A stretch of 64,000 nucleotides of DNA from CALBZG01 sp964486295 (GTDB lineage: Bacteria > Bacillota > Clostridia > Peptostreptococcales > Anaerovoracaceae): contig CAZAMF010000011.1 of NCBI GenBank assembly GCA_964486295.1, forward strand, positions 1 to 64,000. Reading direction: 5' to 3'. This document shows positions 52,742 through 60,830 of this stretch, in pieces (position 1 is the first letter of the stretch; the number at the start of each line of letters is the position of its first letter). The notes under the pieces are model-generated. The model worked only from the letters and a program-made list of their open reading frames with translations. It did no database searches and was not told the origin of the DNA. A program made the position numbers and the translations under genes.

Positions 52742-53170
52742 ATGATGGTATCAACAAAAGGAAGATATGCTTTGCGTGTGATGGTGGATCTGTCGGAACA
52801 CAATACCGGCGCTTACATTCCGCTGAAAGATATTGCTGAAAGACAGGAGATCTCACAAAAATATATGGAAAGCATCATGACAGTGCTGTCAAAAGGCGGC
52901 TTTGTCGATGCGCTCCATGGGAAGGGCGGCGGATATAAGCTGAATAGAAATCCAAATGAATATACCGTCGGAAGTATCCTGAAATTGACAGAAGGCACTC
53001 TTGCGCCAGTCGCATGCCTTGATAGCGGACACAAAAAATGTGATCGTGCAACAAATTGCAGAACACTTCCCATGTGGATAGAATTAGAACGCTTAGTTAA
53101 CAATTATCTTGAAGGCATTACCCTGGGAGATCTGTCCCAAAACATTTCATCCGGTGATTATGTCATTTAG
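52742..53170 (+). CDS. Rrf2-family transcriptional regulator
   Basis: The 142-residue protein has the Rrf2 winged helix (STKGRYALRVMVDLSEH, PLKDIAERQEISQKYMESIM, GKGGGYKL). After the dimerisation helix come Cys92, Cys100 and Cys106. IscR binds a [2Fe-2S] cluster with three Cys in this region, spaced CX5CX5C; here the spacing is CX8CX5C, so a cluster is possible but not certain. CymR, the cysteine regulator of Bacillus, belongs to the same family. AGGAGG precedes the start, 34 nt after cysK. It probably controls the operon and the MOSC gene through the shared 17-bp element. Confidence 0.88.
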   Translation: MMVSTKGRYALRVMVDLSEHNTGAYIPLKDIAERQEISQKYMESIMTVLSKGGFVDALHGKGGGYKLNRNPNEYTVGSILKLTEGTLAPVACLDSGHKKCDRATNCRTLPMWIELERLVNNYLEGITLGDLSQNISSGDYVI

Positions 53171-53194
53171 TATAGCTGCAATGAACCAGATTAA

Positions 53195-53740
53195 TTATAT
53201 CCCATATCGCCCGGTGAGGCTTTCTTTGAACCACGGCAAATGAGGTGGAGCAAAGGTAAAAACAATAAAAAGAAGGACGATCAATACAATAGTTACTATT
53301 GAAACATTAAGAGGGAGACCTTCTGAATGTCTGTAGAAATGAATCCCCAGGCATTGCCCGGCAGTGACGGCCAAAAGGAATATTAGTATATCGACAACCA
53401 GCAGGTGAACGCCCAAAGAGCCTGTATAAAAGTAATAGGCAAATGGGATCACTAATATGGAAACGATCAGGGAAACCAGCAATGCGGTAAACCATCGCTG
53501 CGAATCGATTTGATTTGAGCCTTTCCTGAAAAGAAAATATAGGGCCCACCAGCCGATCATCGGCAGCAGAATCAGCTTCTGATGTTCCCATGCGCTTTCA
53601 TTTACTGCGGCGACGGCGCCCACAATGGCGGATCTGCCGGACCAGGCATATAGAAAATGAAATAGAGATCCGAAAATGAATATGACAGGTATGCCCAATA
53701 ATTGGGATTTTTCGTTTGCTGACAGCCCCATGCGTTTCAT
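53195..53740 (-). CDS. DUF6512 family membrane protein
   Basis: This 181-residue protein has about five membrane spans. Family-typical segments are FGSLFHFLYAWSG, VNESAWEHQKLILLP and the C-terminal FTFAPPHLPWFKESLTGRYGI. No function is known. Its start codon overlaps the SRAP stop by 4 bp on the minus strand, so translation is coupled. It ends 24 bp from the end of the convergent Rrf2 gene. Confidence 0.75.
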   Translation of the reverse strand: MKRMGLSANEKSQLLGIPVIFIFGSLFHFLYAWSGRSAIVGAVAAVNESAWEHQKLILLPMIGWWALYFLFRKGSNQIDSQRWFTALLVSLIVSILVIPFAYYFYTGSLGVHLLVVDILIFLLAVTAGQCLGIHFYRHSEGLPLNVSIVTIVLIVLLFIVFTFAPPHLPWFKESLTGRYGI

Positions 53741-54309
53741 TGGTCCATTCTCCTCGTCAGAATTGGGTGTTCTCCAAATAAAATCTCGTCGACGGCGTTA
53801 TTGTTAAAAAGCCAATCTTTTACATCCGGCTTTTCCAGGACCACCGGCATCCTGTCATGTACATCCGAAACCGATCGGTTGGAGTTCGTTGTGAGGATCA
53901 CAAAGCGGTTTTCCCCTTCGAAACGGTTATATAGGCCTGCCATGTACAGGACCCCTGAACCCGGAAGATTGAACAGGAATTTTTTCTTTTCCTGGTCCCA
54001 TTCGTAAAATCCGGTGGACGGGATGACACATCTTTTTGCCAGCAGCGAGGATTTAAACATCGGTTTCTCATGTGCGGTCTCGGAACGGGCATTGATGATC
54101 ACACTTTTGCCATGAAATGAAGGGTATCCCCAGCAAAACAGATCCGCCGTGATTTTTTCTTCTGACGGGACCAGAACGGGGACCACATCGGTGGGAAAGA
54201 TCTCACCGGTTTTCATTTCTTTCGTCTTAATATTATTGCTGACCTGCTCGATGATATCGTCGATTTCTCTTAATTCTTTGTCTGTAAAAAATGTATATCT
54301 TCCGCACAT
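53737..54309 (-). CDS. SRAP (YedK/HMCES) family protein
   Basis: The 190-residue protein starts MCGRYTFFTD, so that removal of Met exposes the catalytic Cys2 used by this family to cross-link to abasic sites in single-stranded DNA. The other family motifs are present: INARSETAHEKP, CVIPSTGFYEWD and a C-terminal VHDRMPVVL with the active His. It protects abasic sites during replication. A Y-family polymerase operon of the same orientation lies just upstream; a run of 11-bp tandem repeats (54334-54370) separates them. Confidence 0.93.
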   Translation of the reverse strand: MCGRYTFFTDKELREIDDIIEQVSNNIKTKEMKTGEIFPTDVVPVLVPSEEKITADLFCWGYPSFHGKSVIINARSETAHEKPMFKSSLLAKRCVIPSTGFYEWDQEKKKFLFNLPGSGVLYMAGLYNRFEGENRFVILTTNSNRSVSDVHDRMPVVLEKPDVKDWLFNNNAVDEILFGEHPILTRRMDQ

Positions 54310-54333
54310 TCCTGATCACCACCTTAGTTAATA

Positions 54334-54370
54334 GTTAACTCCTATACACCTAATATATACCTAATATATA
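54334..54370 (-). repeat. 11-bp tandem repeats before the SRAP gene
   Basis: On the minus strand the unit GGTATATATTA occurs twice head to tail and is followed by a degenerate third copy (GGTGTATAGGA). The units are one helical turn apart, in the likely promoter region. Confidence 0.6.
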
Positions 54371-54399
54371 CCTTCTATACACTATAAAACCCATACGGA

Positions 54400-54663
54400 T
54401 CACATTTTATATAGCTCCCAGCGACAATCTGAAATTAAATATTTCAGTTCATAAAGTCTGCATACGCCATCTATTTCGCTCTGGCATCGATAAACAAAAG
54501 CCCTGACTCCGGCAATTTTGGTTTCTTCAACCAAAAGGATCTGATCGATCATAATTTCGTGTGGGGCGCGGTCCCGATCAATATATCTGAACTTATAGGG
54601 CATTGGTTTTTCCCTGCCTTTGAATTTTACGATAGCGTCAATGGGCTCTGACAATATTTTCAT
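54400..54663 (-). CDS. Hypothetical small protein coupled to the Y-family polymerase
   Basis: The 87-residue protein begins MKILSEPIDAIVKFKGREK and includes PYKFRYIDRDRAPHEIMIDQ. It has no membrane span and looks like a small beta-rich domain. Its ATG overlaps the polymerase TGA by 4 bp, so it is expressed with that gene and shares its SOS control. I do not recognise a family with confidence; a polymerase accessory factor is a reasonable guess. Confidence 0.7.
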   Translation of the reverse strand: MKILSEPIDAIVKFKGREKPMPYKFRYIDRDRAPHEIMIDQILLVEETKIAGVRAFVYRCQSEIDGVCRLYELKYLISDCRWELYKM

Positions 54664-55910
54664 TGCATATAACCTCCCATCATAATAAAATCACTGTCAT
54701 TGGTGCCGCCTTGAACGGGGTTGATGCGGCCATTGGTAAAAACCCCCCTGATAATGGACCGGGTTCCGTATTTTTTGCGTATGGCATCTATTGCTTCGTC
54801 CAGTTTTTCCAGTTGTTCGATATTGCCTTTATCGAAAAAAGAAAGCTGGTGTATGGCCGCCGCCGAGAAGTCCGACAGTGAGACCCCAAGATGCCGGATG
54901 GGCTCACCTTTCCAGCATTGGTCGAAAAGCATGCACACATGATCATAGATTTCACTTGTGACGTTGATGCTGTTGGGCAATTTGACCTGATGGCTGTAGC
55001 GGACAAAGCCATTGGTTTTTACGGAAACAGAGACCAGCGATGCCAGATAGCCTAACTTTCTGAGCCTCATTGCAACCCTTTCGGTAAGCGCAAGAAGGAT
55101 CTTGTGGGCTTCGGATCTTTCTGTGACGTCGAAGGCGATGGTAGTGCTATTGCCGACGCCTTTCTGAATGATTTCGCTGTTCATGAAAACCGGAGAATGA
55201 TCCAGTCCGTTTGCCAGATCCCGTATAAGCTCGCCCTGGCTCATCAAAAGCGCCTTCATGTGCAAAGGATCCGATTTGGCCAGATCGCCGATGGTATTGA
55301 TGTTGATTTTTTTCAGCTTCTGCGCAGTTGCTCTTCCTACCATGAAAAGTTCGCCCACCGGCAGCGGCCAAAGTTTTTCAGGCATTTCTTCCGGCCATAG
55401 GGTATGGACCATGTCCGGCTTTTTAAGCTCGCCAGCCATTTTCGCCAGCAGCTTGTTGCTGGATATGCCGATATTCACGGTAAATCCCAACTCTTTCCTG
55501 ATCCCGTCCTTGATCTCATGAGCCGCATTTAGCGGATCGCCGAATGCTTTTTCAGAAGAAGAGTAATCCAAAAAACATTCATCTATACTGTAACGTTCCA
55601 CCAGGGAAGAATAGCGACATAAAATATCATACATTGCATTGCTGCACAACATGTACAGATCATAATCCGGAGGATAAACCGCAAGCTCCGGGCACTTTTG
55701 CAGGGCTTCAAAAAGGCTTTGCCCGGTTGAAACACCGAATTTTTTTGCGGGGATCGATTTGGCCAGTATGATCCCATGCCGGTTTTCCGGATCGCCTGAA
55801 ATCACTGAAGGAATCTCCCGGATGTCAACAGGAAAACCCTTTTCCAGCATGGCGGCCGCCGTCCAACTCAAATATGCGCTGTTTGCATCTATATGAAATA
55901 TGGTCCTCAT
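54660..55910 (-). CDS. Y-family DNA polymerase (DinB/UmuC-like)
   Basis: A protein of 416 residues from the ATG at 55910, preceded by GGGAG; the frame extends 18 codons further upstream across its promoter, which is unlikely. Catalytic motifs are FHIDANSAYLSW (first metal Asp) and YSIDECFLDYS (Asp-Glu pair). A helix-hairpin-helix segment (KLKKININTIGDLAKSDP) and a little-finger domain follow. It carries out translesion synthesis. It lacks an obvious C-terminal beta-clamp motif, although QLSFFDK near residue 365 could serve as one. Confidence 0.92.
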   Translation of the reverse strand: MRTIFHIDANSAYLSWTAAAMLEKGFPVDIREIPSVISGDPENRHGIILAKSIPAKKFGVSTGQSLFEALQKCPELAVYPPDYDLYMLCSNAMYDILCRYSSLVERYSIDECFLDYSSSEKAFGDPLNAAHEIKDGIRKELGFTVNIGISSNKLLAKMAGELKKPDMVHTLWPEEMPEKLWPLPVGELFMVGRATAQKLKKININTIGDLAKSDPLHMKALLMSQGELIRDLANGLDHSPVFMNSEIIQKGVGNSTTIAFDVTERSEAHKILLALTERVAMRLRKLGYLASLVSVSVKTNGFVRYSHQVKLPNSINVTSEIYDHVCMLFDQCWKGEPIRHLGVSLSDFSAAAIHQLSFFDKGNIEQLEKLDEAIDAIRKKYGTRSIIRGVFTNGRINPVQGGTNDSDFIMMGGYMQ

Positions 55911-55935
55911 AACGATCACTCCCTTCGGTAATAGT

Positions 55936-55964
55936 ATAGTAACAGAACGTATGTTCTTATTCAA
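55936..55964 (-). promoter_or_regulatory. SOS promoter of the polymerase operon
   Basis: Read on the minus strand, TTGAAT (55964-55959) and TACTAT (55941-55936) are 17 bp apart, and the spacer is almost entirely filled by a LexA box. Confidence 0.8.
55944..55957. promoter_or_regulatory. LexA (DinR) box
   Basis: AGAACGTATGTTCT matches the Gram-positive SOS consensus (CGAACrnryGTTyG) in the GAAC-N4-GTTC core. It lies between the -35 and -10 boxes, where LexA would exclude RNA polymerase. Confidence 0.88.
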
Positions 55965-56105
55965 CCATAATCTGAACCGGAAGAAATAAAAAACTGTGAC
56001 TCAAATCGTGTCCAACGGAACAGGCTTCCATTCAGCACACGGAAATGGTAATATAAATCTAGCCGGAATTTCTAAATTGAAACAACAGAGAAAGGTGAGG
56101 GGAAT

Positions 56106-56609
56106 ATGGAATTCAAAGAAATCAAAACAGGGGAACTGCTTTTCAATCCTTTTAACAAAATCGGGAAGGAGTGGATGCTGATTGCTGCAGGTGACGAAAA
56201 GAAGTTCAATGCCATGACAGCCAGCTGGGGAGGTGTCGGTGTGCTTTGGGGAAAGAATGTCGCAACCACCTATCTGCGCCCGCAAAGATACACGAAGGAA
56301 TTCGTGGATGCAAACGAATTATTCACTATAGCCTTCTTTAATTCAAACTTCAGAGAGGCCTTGAATATTTGCGGCTCGGTTTCAGGTCGCGACGAAGATA
56401 AAATCAAAAAAGCAGGGCTGACCCCGCTTTTTATCGATGGCACCACTTCATTCCAGGAAGCGGAGCTGATTTTGATCTGCAAAAAGTTGTATCATGACAC
56501 CATCAAACCTGCGCTGTTCATCGATCCTGAAATTGACGGGAAGTGGTATCCGGAAAAGGACTACCATACCATGTATATTTCGGAAATCGTGAAAGTGCTG
56601 GTTAAATAA
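56106..56609 (+). CDS. Flavin reductase-like (flavoredoxin) protein
   Basis: This 167-residue protein has the FMN-binding split-barrel pattern of the flavin reductase family: LLFNPFNKIGKEWMLIAAG, NAMTASWGGVG (FMN phosphate region) and VATTYLRPQRYTKEFVDAN. Such proteins reduce free flavin or act as flavoredoxins. The 3' end overlaps the convergent VOC gene by 8 bp. AAAGGTGAGG precedes the start. Confidence 0.85.
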   Translation: MEFKEIKTGELLFNPFNKIGKEWMLIAAGDEKKFNAMTASWGGVGVLWGKNVATTYLRPQRYTKEFVDANELFTIAFFNSNFREALNICGSVSGRDEDKIKKAGLTPLFIDGTTSFQEAELILICKKLYHDTIKPALFIDPEIDGKWYPEKDYHTMYISEIVKVLVK

Positions 56610-57492
56610 TCAAGCCGGATTTTGCTTTCTTTAATAATTCTATATCCAATTTTTTCATTTTAAGCATGGCGGCCGTTGCTCTTGTGATTTCATCTTTTGT
56701 GCCGTCAAACATCAGACCGGACATATTTTCCGGAACGATCTGCCATGAAACTCCAAACTTGTCCTTGATCCAGCCGCATTGTTCCGCCTCCGGCACAGCG
56801 GAAAGCTTCTCCCAGAAATAATCGATTTCCGCCTGATCCCTGCAATTGACAATCAGGGAAAATGCTTCGTTGAATCCGAAATCGGCATCAAAGCCATGAT
56901 CCATTGCGACAAAATCAATACCGAACAATTTAAAAGCAGCATATTTGATTTTTGCATTTGCAGCGCCGGCTTCGCCTTTTTCATAAGGGACCATGGCCGT
57001 GATCTCGCCTTCCCTGAAAACATCCACGTAATATTTCAGGGCCTCTTCGGCTTTGCCATTGGAATCTTTTGAAAAAAGAAAACTTACTTTTATTTTTTGG
57101 CGGATTTGTTCTCCCTCTGTAAGCATCAATTGCCAGGACAGGCCATATCGATCCTGGATCCACCCATACCACCTGCTGAAAGGATATTCTGCCAGCGGCA
57201 TCAGCTCGATGCCATCTTCCGACAAGGCTTTCCATTTGGAATTTACCTCCTCGATGGTATCGCATAAAACCATGAAAGAAATCGAGGGGTTGAACTTAAA
57301 ATAAGGGCCTGCACTGATCGCCATGAATTCCTGGCCTTCCAATTCAAAAGAAATCAATTCTGAATCTCCGGAAGGCGTTCCTTCGATGGTATCGATTCTC
57401 TCTATTTTCGAACTGTTAAACAAACCGGTATAGAAGACTACAGCTTCATGGGCGTTGTTGTCAAACCATAAATGGGGCACGATTTTCTGCAT
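56602..57492 (-). CDS. Double VOC/PhnB-like domain protein
   Basis: The 296-residue protein contains two PhnB-type vicinal oxygen chelate domains, about 1-120 and 130-255. Each has the pattern W-hydrophobic ... YGWIQDRYGLSWQLML or CGWIKDKFGVSWQIVP. The C-terminal 35 residues form a helix (DEITRATAAMLKMKKLDIE). The fold occurs in dioxygenases, glyoxalases and resistance proteins; no specific activity can be named. GGAGGA precedes the ATG. Confidence 0.82.
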   Translation of the reverse strand: MQKIVPHLWFDNNAHEAVVFYTGLFNSSKIERIDTIEGTPSGDSELISFELEGQEFMAISAGPYFKFNPSISFMVLCDTIEEVNSKWKALSEDGIELMPLAEYPFSRWYGWIQDRYGLSWQLMLTEGEQIRQKIKVSFLFSKDSNGKAEEALKYYVDVFREGEITAMVPYEKGEAGAANAKIKYAAFKLFGIDFVAMDHGFDADFGFNEAFSLIVNCRDQAEIDYFWEKLSAVPEAEQCGWIKDKFGVSWQIVPENMSGLMFDGTKDEITRATAAMLKMKKLDIELLKKAKSGLII

Positions 57493-57649
57493 TTTACGAC
57501 TCCTCCTTATTTTATGAGCTGCATAAGCCGATATTTATTTATATACACCTCTTTTGCCGCGAGTATTCCCTGTAAAATCAATTGCATCTTGTATTATTGA
57601 CAGCGATATGGTAGAGTCATAACTGAAAAGAAAATGATCAGAATTGAAT

Positions 57650-57790
57650 ACAATTTATTGGTGTGCGATTTAAAAGCGCAGTTAAATAAAAGGGAATGAG
57701 GTGGAAATCCTCAGCAGTCCTGCTGCCGTTATAGCCGGAAGACCTGCCAGTAAATTTTTGTTTTGCGTCTTACAGGCTATAGGGCGTAAA
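57650..57790 (+). ncRNA. Cobalamin riboswitch 1 (compact type)
   Basis: The conserved core is present: AGGGAATGAGGTGGAAATCC (57691-57710), CAGTCCTGCTGCCG, and the B12 box AGCCGGAAGACCTGCC (57733-57748). There is almost no sequence between the CCG segment and the B12 box, so the large peripheral domain of class I riboswitches is missing. A TTGACA at 57597-57602 with a poor -10 may be its promoter. The intrinsic terminator at 57828-57864 is the likely expression platform. Confidence 0.88.
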
Positions 57791-57827
57791 GCGTTGAAAT
57801 ATTTAAAATTTGCACGAGGATAATTTT

Positions 57828-57864
57828 AAAGCATTCCGATTCAAAGCCGGAATGCTTTTTTATT
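57828..57864 (+). terminator. Riboswitch-controlled terminator 1
   Basis: AAAGCATTCCG pairs with CGGAATGCTTT and is followed by a T run. It ends about 60 nt before the first gene of the uptake operon, so bound corrinoid should stop transcription here. Confidence 0.85.
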
Positions 57865-57926
57865 TAACAAGCCCAACAAGCACAGAAAGCGGCAACAACC
57901 GGATAGCCGGGGAAAGAATAAGGAAA

Positions 57927-59246
57927 ATGATTAGAAAATCTTTAATGAGCATTCTATTGATCATAACAGTATTATGTCCGATGACAAATTTTAATGGCGT
58001 CTATGCGGCAACGGCAACGACCGATACGCAAACTCGCCAGATTCAAATGGTGATGGATGAAACGGCAAAGCTGCTTGTGGATACTGTAAAGGATCCCGTG
58101 ATATCGCAAGTCGGCGGAGAATGGACGATCCTGGGGCTGGCAAGGTCCGGATACTCCGTACCGGCGGGTTATTATGATCAATATGCACGGAACGTTGAAA
58201 AGGAACTTGCAGAGAAAAGCGGTGTGCTGACAAGCGTAAAGTACACCGAATACTCCCGTTTGATCCTGGCCATGACGGCAATCGCCCGCGACGTCGATTC
58301 TGTTGGCGGGTATAATCTTCTGGAAAAACTGTCCGATTTTGATAATGTGAAAAAGCAGGGGGTCAATGGTCCGGCTTTCGCACTTCTGGCGCTGGACTCC
58401 CATGGCTATGAAATCCCTGCGGCTGCCGCCTCAAGGACCATTGCAAACGGCGGTACTGTGACCAGCAGAGAAGGGCTCATCGAATACCTTTTGAACAAAG
58501 GCCCGGTTGCCGGAGACGCGGACAGGACCGGCATCATGCTTCAGGCGCTGGCGAAATATAAGGACAGGAAGGAAGTAAAGGCTTTTTCCGAAAAAGCGTT
58601 CCAAATGATCGACGGACTTGAGAACAGCGACGGTAGTTTTCCTTACGGCGGTGTGGCGGCATCGGAATCCATTGCGCAGGTCATTGTTGCAAAAGCCATG
58701 TGGGGGATCGATTGCCGGGAAAACGTCGACGCGCTTCTGACATATCATATGAATGGTGGCGGCTTTGAGCATGTCAGGGGCCAGGGTTTCGACCTGATGG
58801 CCACGGAGCAGGCCCTGTATGCACTGACAGCTTATGAAAGAAGCATAGCGGGTAAAACGGCCCTTTATGATATGACGGATGTGGTGATCTTTTCACCGGC
58901 AGAGATCAGGGTATCTCTAAATGGAAACTATATTGCCTTTGATCAGCCCCCAGTGATTGAGAACAGCAGGACGCTGGTACCAATGAGAGCTATTTTTGAG
59001 GTGTTCGGGGCTGTAGTGACTTGGGATCAGGAAACGAAAACAGTTACTGGGACGCTGGACGGCAAAGTCGTTACGCTCACGGTCGGTGATAAAACTTCAT
59101 ATGTCAATGGTGAAGCAGCGACATTGGATGTACCGGCAAAAATAATCAACGGACGGACCATGGTGCCGGTCAGATTTATTTCGGAAAGCCTTGATGCGGA
59201 TGTTCAATGGATCCAATCTCCGATGACGGTGGTGATAACAAAATGA
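57927..59246 (+). CDS. Secreted alpha/alpha-barrel protein with copper amine oxidase N-like domain (corrinoid-locus protein)
   Basis: A protein of 439 residues from the ATG at 57927; the frame is open upstream, but that part is the riboswitch terminator. A signal peptide is clear (MIRKSLMSILLIITVLCP, cleavage near VYAATA). Residues about 35-310 show repeats typical of the prenyltransferase/terpenoid-cyclase alpha/alpha toroid (WTILGLARSGYSVP, GPAFALLALDSHGYEIP, NSDGSFPYGGVAASE), the fold of the transcobalamin and intrinsic factor alpha domain. Residues about 330-439 are a CuAO_N-like domain (RTLVPMRAIFEVFGAVVTWD, GRTMVPVRFISESL), common on clostridial surface proteins. It probably captures corrinoid outside the cell. 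Confidence 0.82.
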   Translation: MIRKSLMSILLIITVLCPMTNFNGVYAATATTDTQTRQIQMVMDETAKLLVDTVKDPVISQVGGEWTILGLARSGYSVPAGYYDQYARNVEKELAEKSGVLTSVKYTEYSRLILAMTAIARDVDSVGGYNLLEKLSDFDNVKKQGVNGPAFALLALDSHGYEIPAAAASRTIANGGTVTSREGLIEYLLNKGPVAGDADRTGIMLQALAKYKDRKEVKAFSEKAFQMIDGLENSDGSFPYGGVAASESIAQVIVAKAMWGIDCRENVDALLTYHMNGGGFEHVRGQGFDLMATEQALYALTAYERSIAGKTALYDMTDVVIFSPAEIRVSLNGNYIAFDQPPVIENSRTLVPMRAIFEVFGAVVTWDQETKTVTGTLDGKVVTLTVGDKTSYVNGEAATLDVPAKIINGRTMVPVRFISESLDADVQWIQSPMTVVITK

Positions 59247-59941
59247 GAAACAAAGCAATAGATAAAAGAATTAGAAGGTACTTGATCGTTCTGTTTTCAA
59301 TCTTTCTGATGTTTGCCTTTTTCGGCTGCGGAAATGCAGAGCAAAACACGGATGCTCCTGCCGGGGAAATCGCAGTGCAGGACAACCCGGAACAAGCAGA
59401 AAAGGTAACCGGATCTGCAACAGCAACTCCGGAAGCGATTTCGGATGCAATTCCAGAAGCCGCACCCGAAAACATGCCCGAAAAATCCCAACCCTCAGAA
59501 ACCTCCGAAAAGCAGCAGGATAAGCTGACCTGCACCGTTTCGATCACATGCGCCACCATTCTTGACAATATGGGCAACCTGGCCAAGGGAAAAGAAGAAG
59601 TGGTTCCCGCTGATGGAGTTATAATGTCGCCGAAAACAGTCGCTTTTGAACAGGGAGACACGGTGTTTGACGCCCTGGCCAGTGTTACGAAAGTGCAGAA
59701 AATACATATGGAGTTCACCACGACCCCGATCTATAAAAGCGCCTATATTGAAGGGATCAACAATATTTATGAGTTTGACTGCGGCGAACTTTCCGGATGG
59801 ATGTACAAGGTGAACGGCGAATTCCCGAGCCGCGGATGCAGTGCTTACGAGCTTTCCGACGGAGACATGGTTGAATGGATCTACTCATGCAGTCTGGGCA
59901 GCGATATCGGCGGGAATTACCTGGAGCAAAAGGGAGAATAG
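59243..59941 (+). CDS. DUF4430 (transcobalamin-like C-terminal domain) lipoprotein
   Basis: A protein of 232 residues from the ATG at 59243, overlapping the previous stop by 4 bp. The lipobox FFGC puts the lipid at Cys29. A Pro/Glu/Ala-rich spacer of about 75 residues follows. Then comes the DUF4430 domain (about 125-232) with GDTVFDALASVTK, ECGELSGWMYKVNGEFPSR-like segment (CGELSGWMYKVNGE) and LSDGDMVEWIYS. This beta domain corresponds to the C-terminal cap of transcobalamin. Together with the preceding barrel protein it may form a two-protein B12 clamp that hands ligand to the ECF transporter encoded next. Confidence 0.85.
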   Translation: MRNKAIDKRIRRYLIVLFSIFLMFAFFGCGNAEQNTDAPAGEIAVQDNPEQAEKVTGSATATPEAISDAIPEAAPENMPEKSQPSETSEKQQDKLTCTVSITCATILDNMGNLAKGKEEVVPADGVIMSPKTVAFEQGDTVFDALASVTKVQKIHMEFTTTPIYKSAYIEGINNIYEFDCGELSGWMYKVNGEFPSRGCSAYELSDGDMVEWIYSCSLGSDIGGNYLEQKGE

Positions 59942-59942
59942 A

Positions 59943-60830
59943 ATGAAGGACGTATTCGGAACGTATCATCCGATCATAAATTTTATGTTTTTCTGTGCAG
60001 TACTGCTGTTCAGCATGTTTTTCATGCACCCGGTCCTGCTTTTGATTTCTCTGATTTCCGGATTTTCATACTATGTGTATCTTACAGGGAAGAAAGCCCT
60101 GAAATTCAGCCTGATATTTTTACTGCCCATGATGATCCTGATTTCATTGATCAATCCGCTGTTCAACCACAGAGGCGTTACGATCATCGGGTATGTGATG
60201 GGCAATCCGATGACCCTGGAGTCGATCCTGTACGGGGCCGGCACCGGTCTGATGTTCGGCGCTGTCATTCTGTGGTTTTCATGCTACAACGTCATCATGA
60301 CCAGTGATAAATTCATCTACCTTTTCGGAAGGATCATACCGGCCATGTCCCTGATCCTGTCAATGGTTTTACGATTTGTGCCGAGATTCATGACCCAGGT
60401 CAAAATCATTTCTGATTCCCAGAAATGCCTGGGGCGTGACGTCAGCGACGGCAGGCTGAAAGATCGGGTCGCCCATGGAATAAAAATACTTTCTGTGATG
60501 ACCACCTGGGCGCTGGAGAATGCCATTGACACAGCGGATTCTATGAATTCCAGGGGCTATGGGCTCCCCGGGCGAACGGCATTTTCGAATTTCAGATTTG
60601 ACACCAGGGATAAAACGATGAATGTTTTCATGCTGGGCTTGTTTGCGCTCATTATCGGAGGGACTGTCACGGGACAGAATACAGTGCAGTATTTTCCGTC
60701 CGTACGCTTTCCCGAGGTTACTGCAGCCGGCATCATCATATACGGAGCGTATTTTATACTTTGCTTTATGCCGTTGATTCTCGATTTGAAGGAGCAGGCC
60801 AGATGGCGACATTTACAATCAAAAATTTAA
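59943..60830 (+). CDS. ecfT: ECF transporter transmembrane subunit EcfT
   Basis: A protein of 295 residues from the ATG at 59943, preceded by AGGGAG. It has about six membrane spans and the cytoplasmic coupling helices with the EcfT signature (A/S)RG in DSMNSRGYGLPGRT. The LRFVPRFMTQVKIISDSQKC segment is also typical. It couples ATP hydrolysis by EcfA to toppling of the S-component. It overlaps the next gene by 28 bp. Confidence 0.92.
   Translation: MKDVFGTYHPIINFMFFCAVLLFSMFFMHPVLLLISLISGFSYYVYLTGKKALKFSLIFLLPMMILISLINPLFNHRGVTIIGYVMGNPMTLESILYGAGTGLMFGAVILWFSCYNVIMTSDKFIYLFGRIIPAMSLILSMVLRFVPRFMTQVKIISDSQKCLGRDVSDGRLKDRVAHGIKILSVMTTWALENAIDTADSMNSRGYGLPGRTAFSNFRFDTRDKTMNVFMLGLFALIIGGTVTGQNTVQYFPSVRFPEVTAAGIIIYGAYFILCFMPLILDLKEQARWRHLQSKI

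Noticed and set aside
54334..54370. CRISPR-like repeats.
   Set aside because: The 11-bp units are directly adjacent with no spacers and no cas genes are present in the window.
57810..57926. Longer N-terminus for the barrel protein of the corrinoid locus.
   Set aside because: This part is the riboswitch terminator read as protein; the signal peptide begins at 57927.
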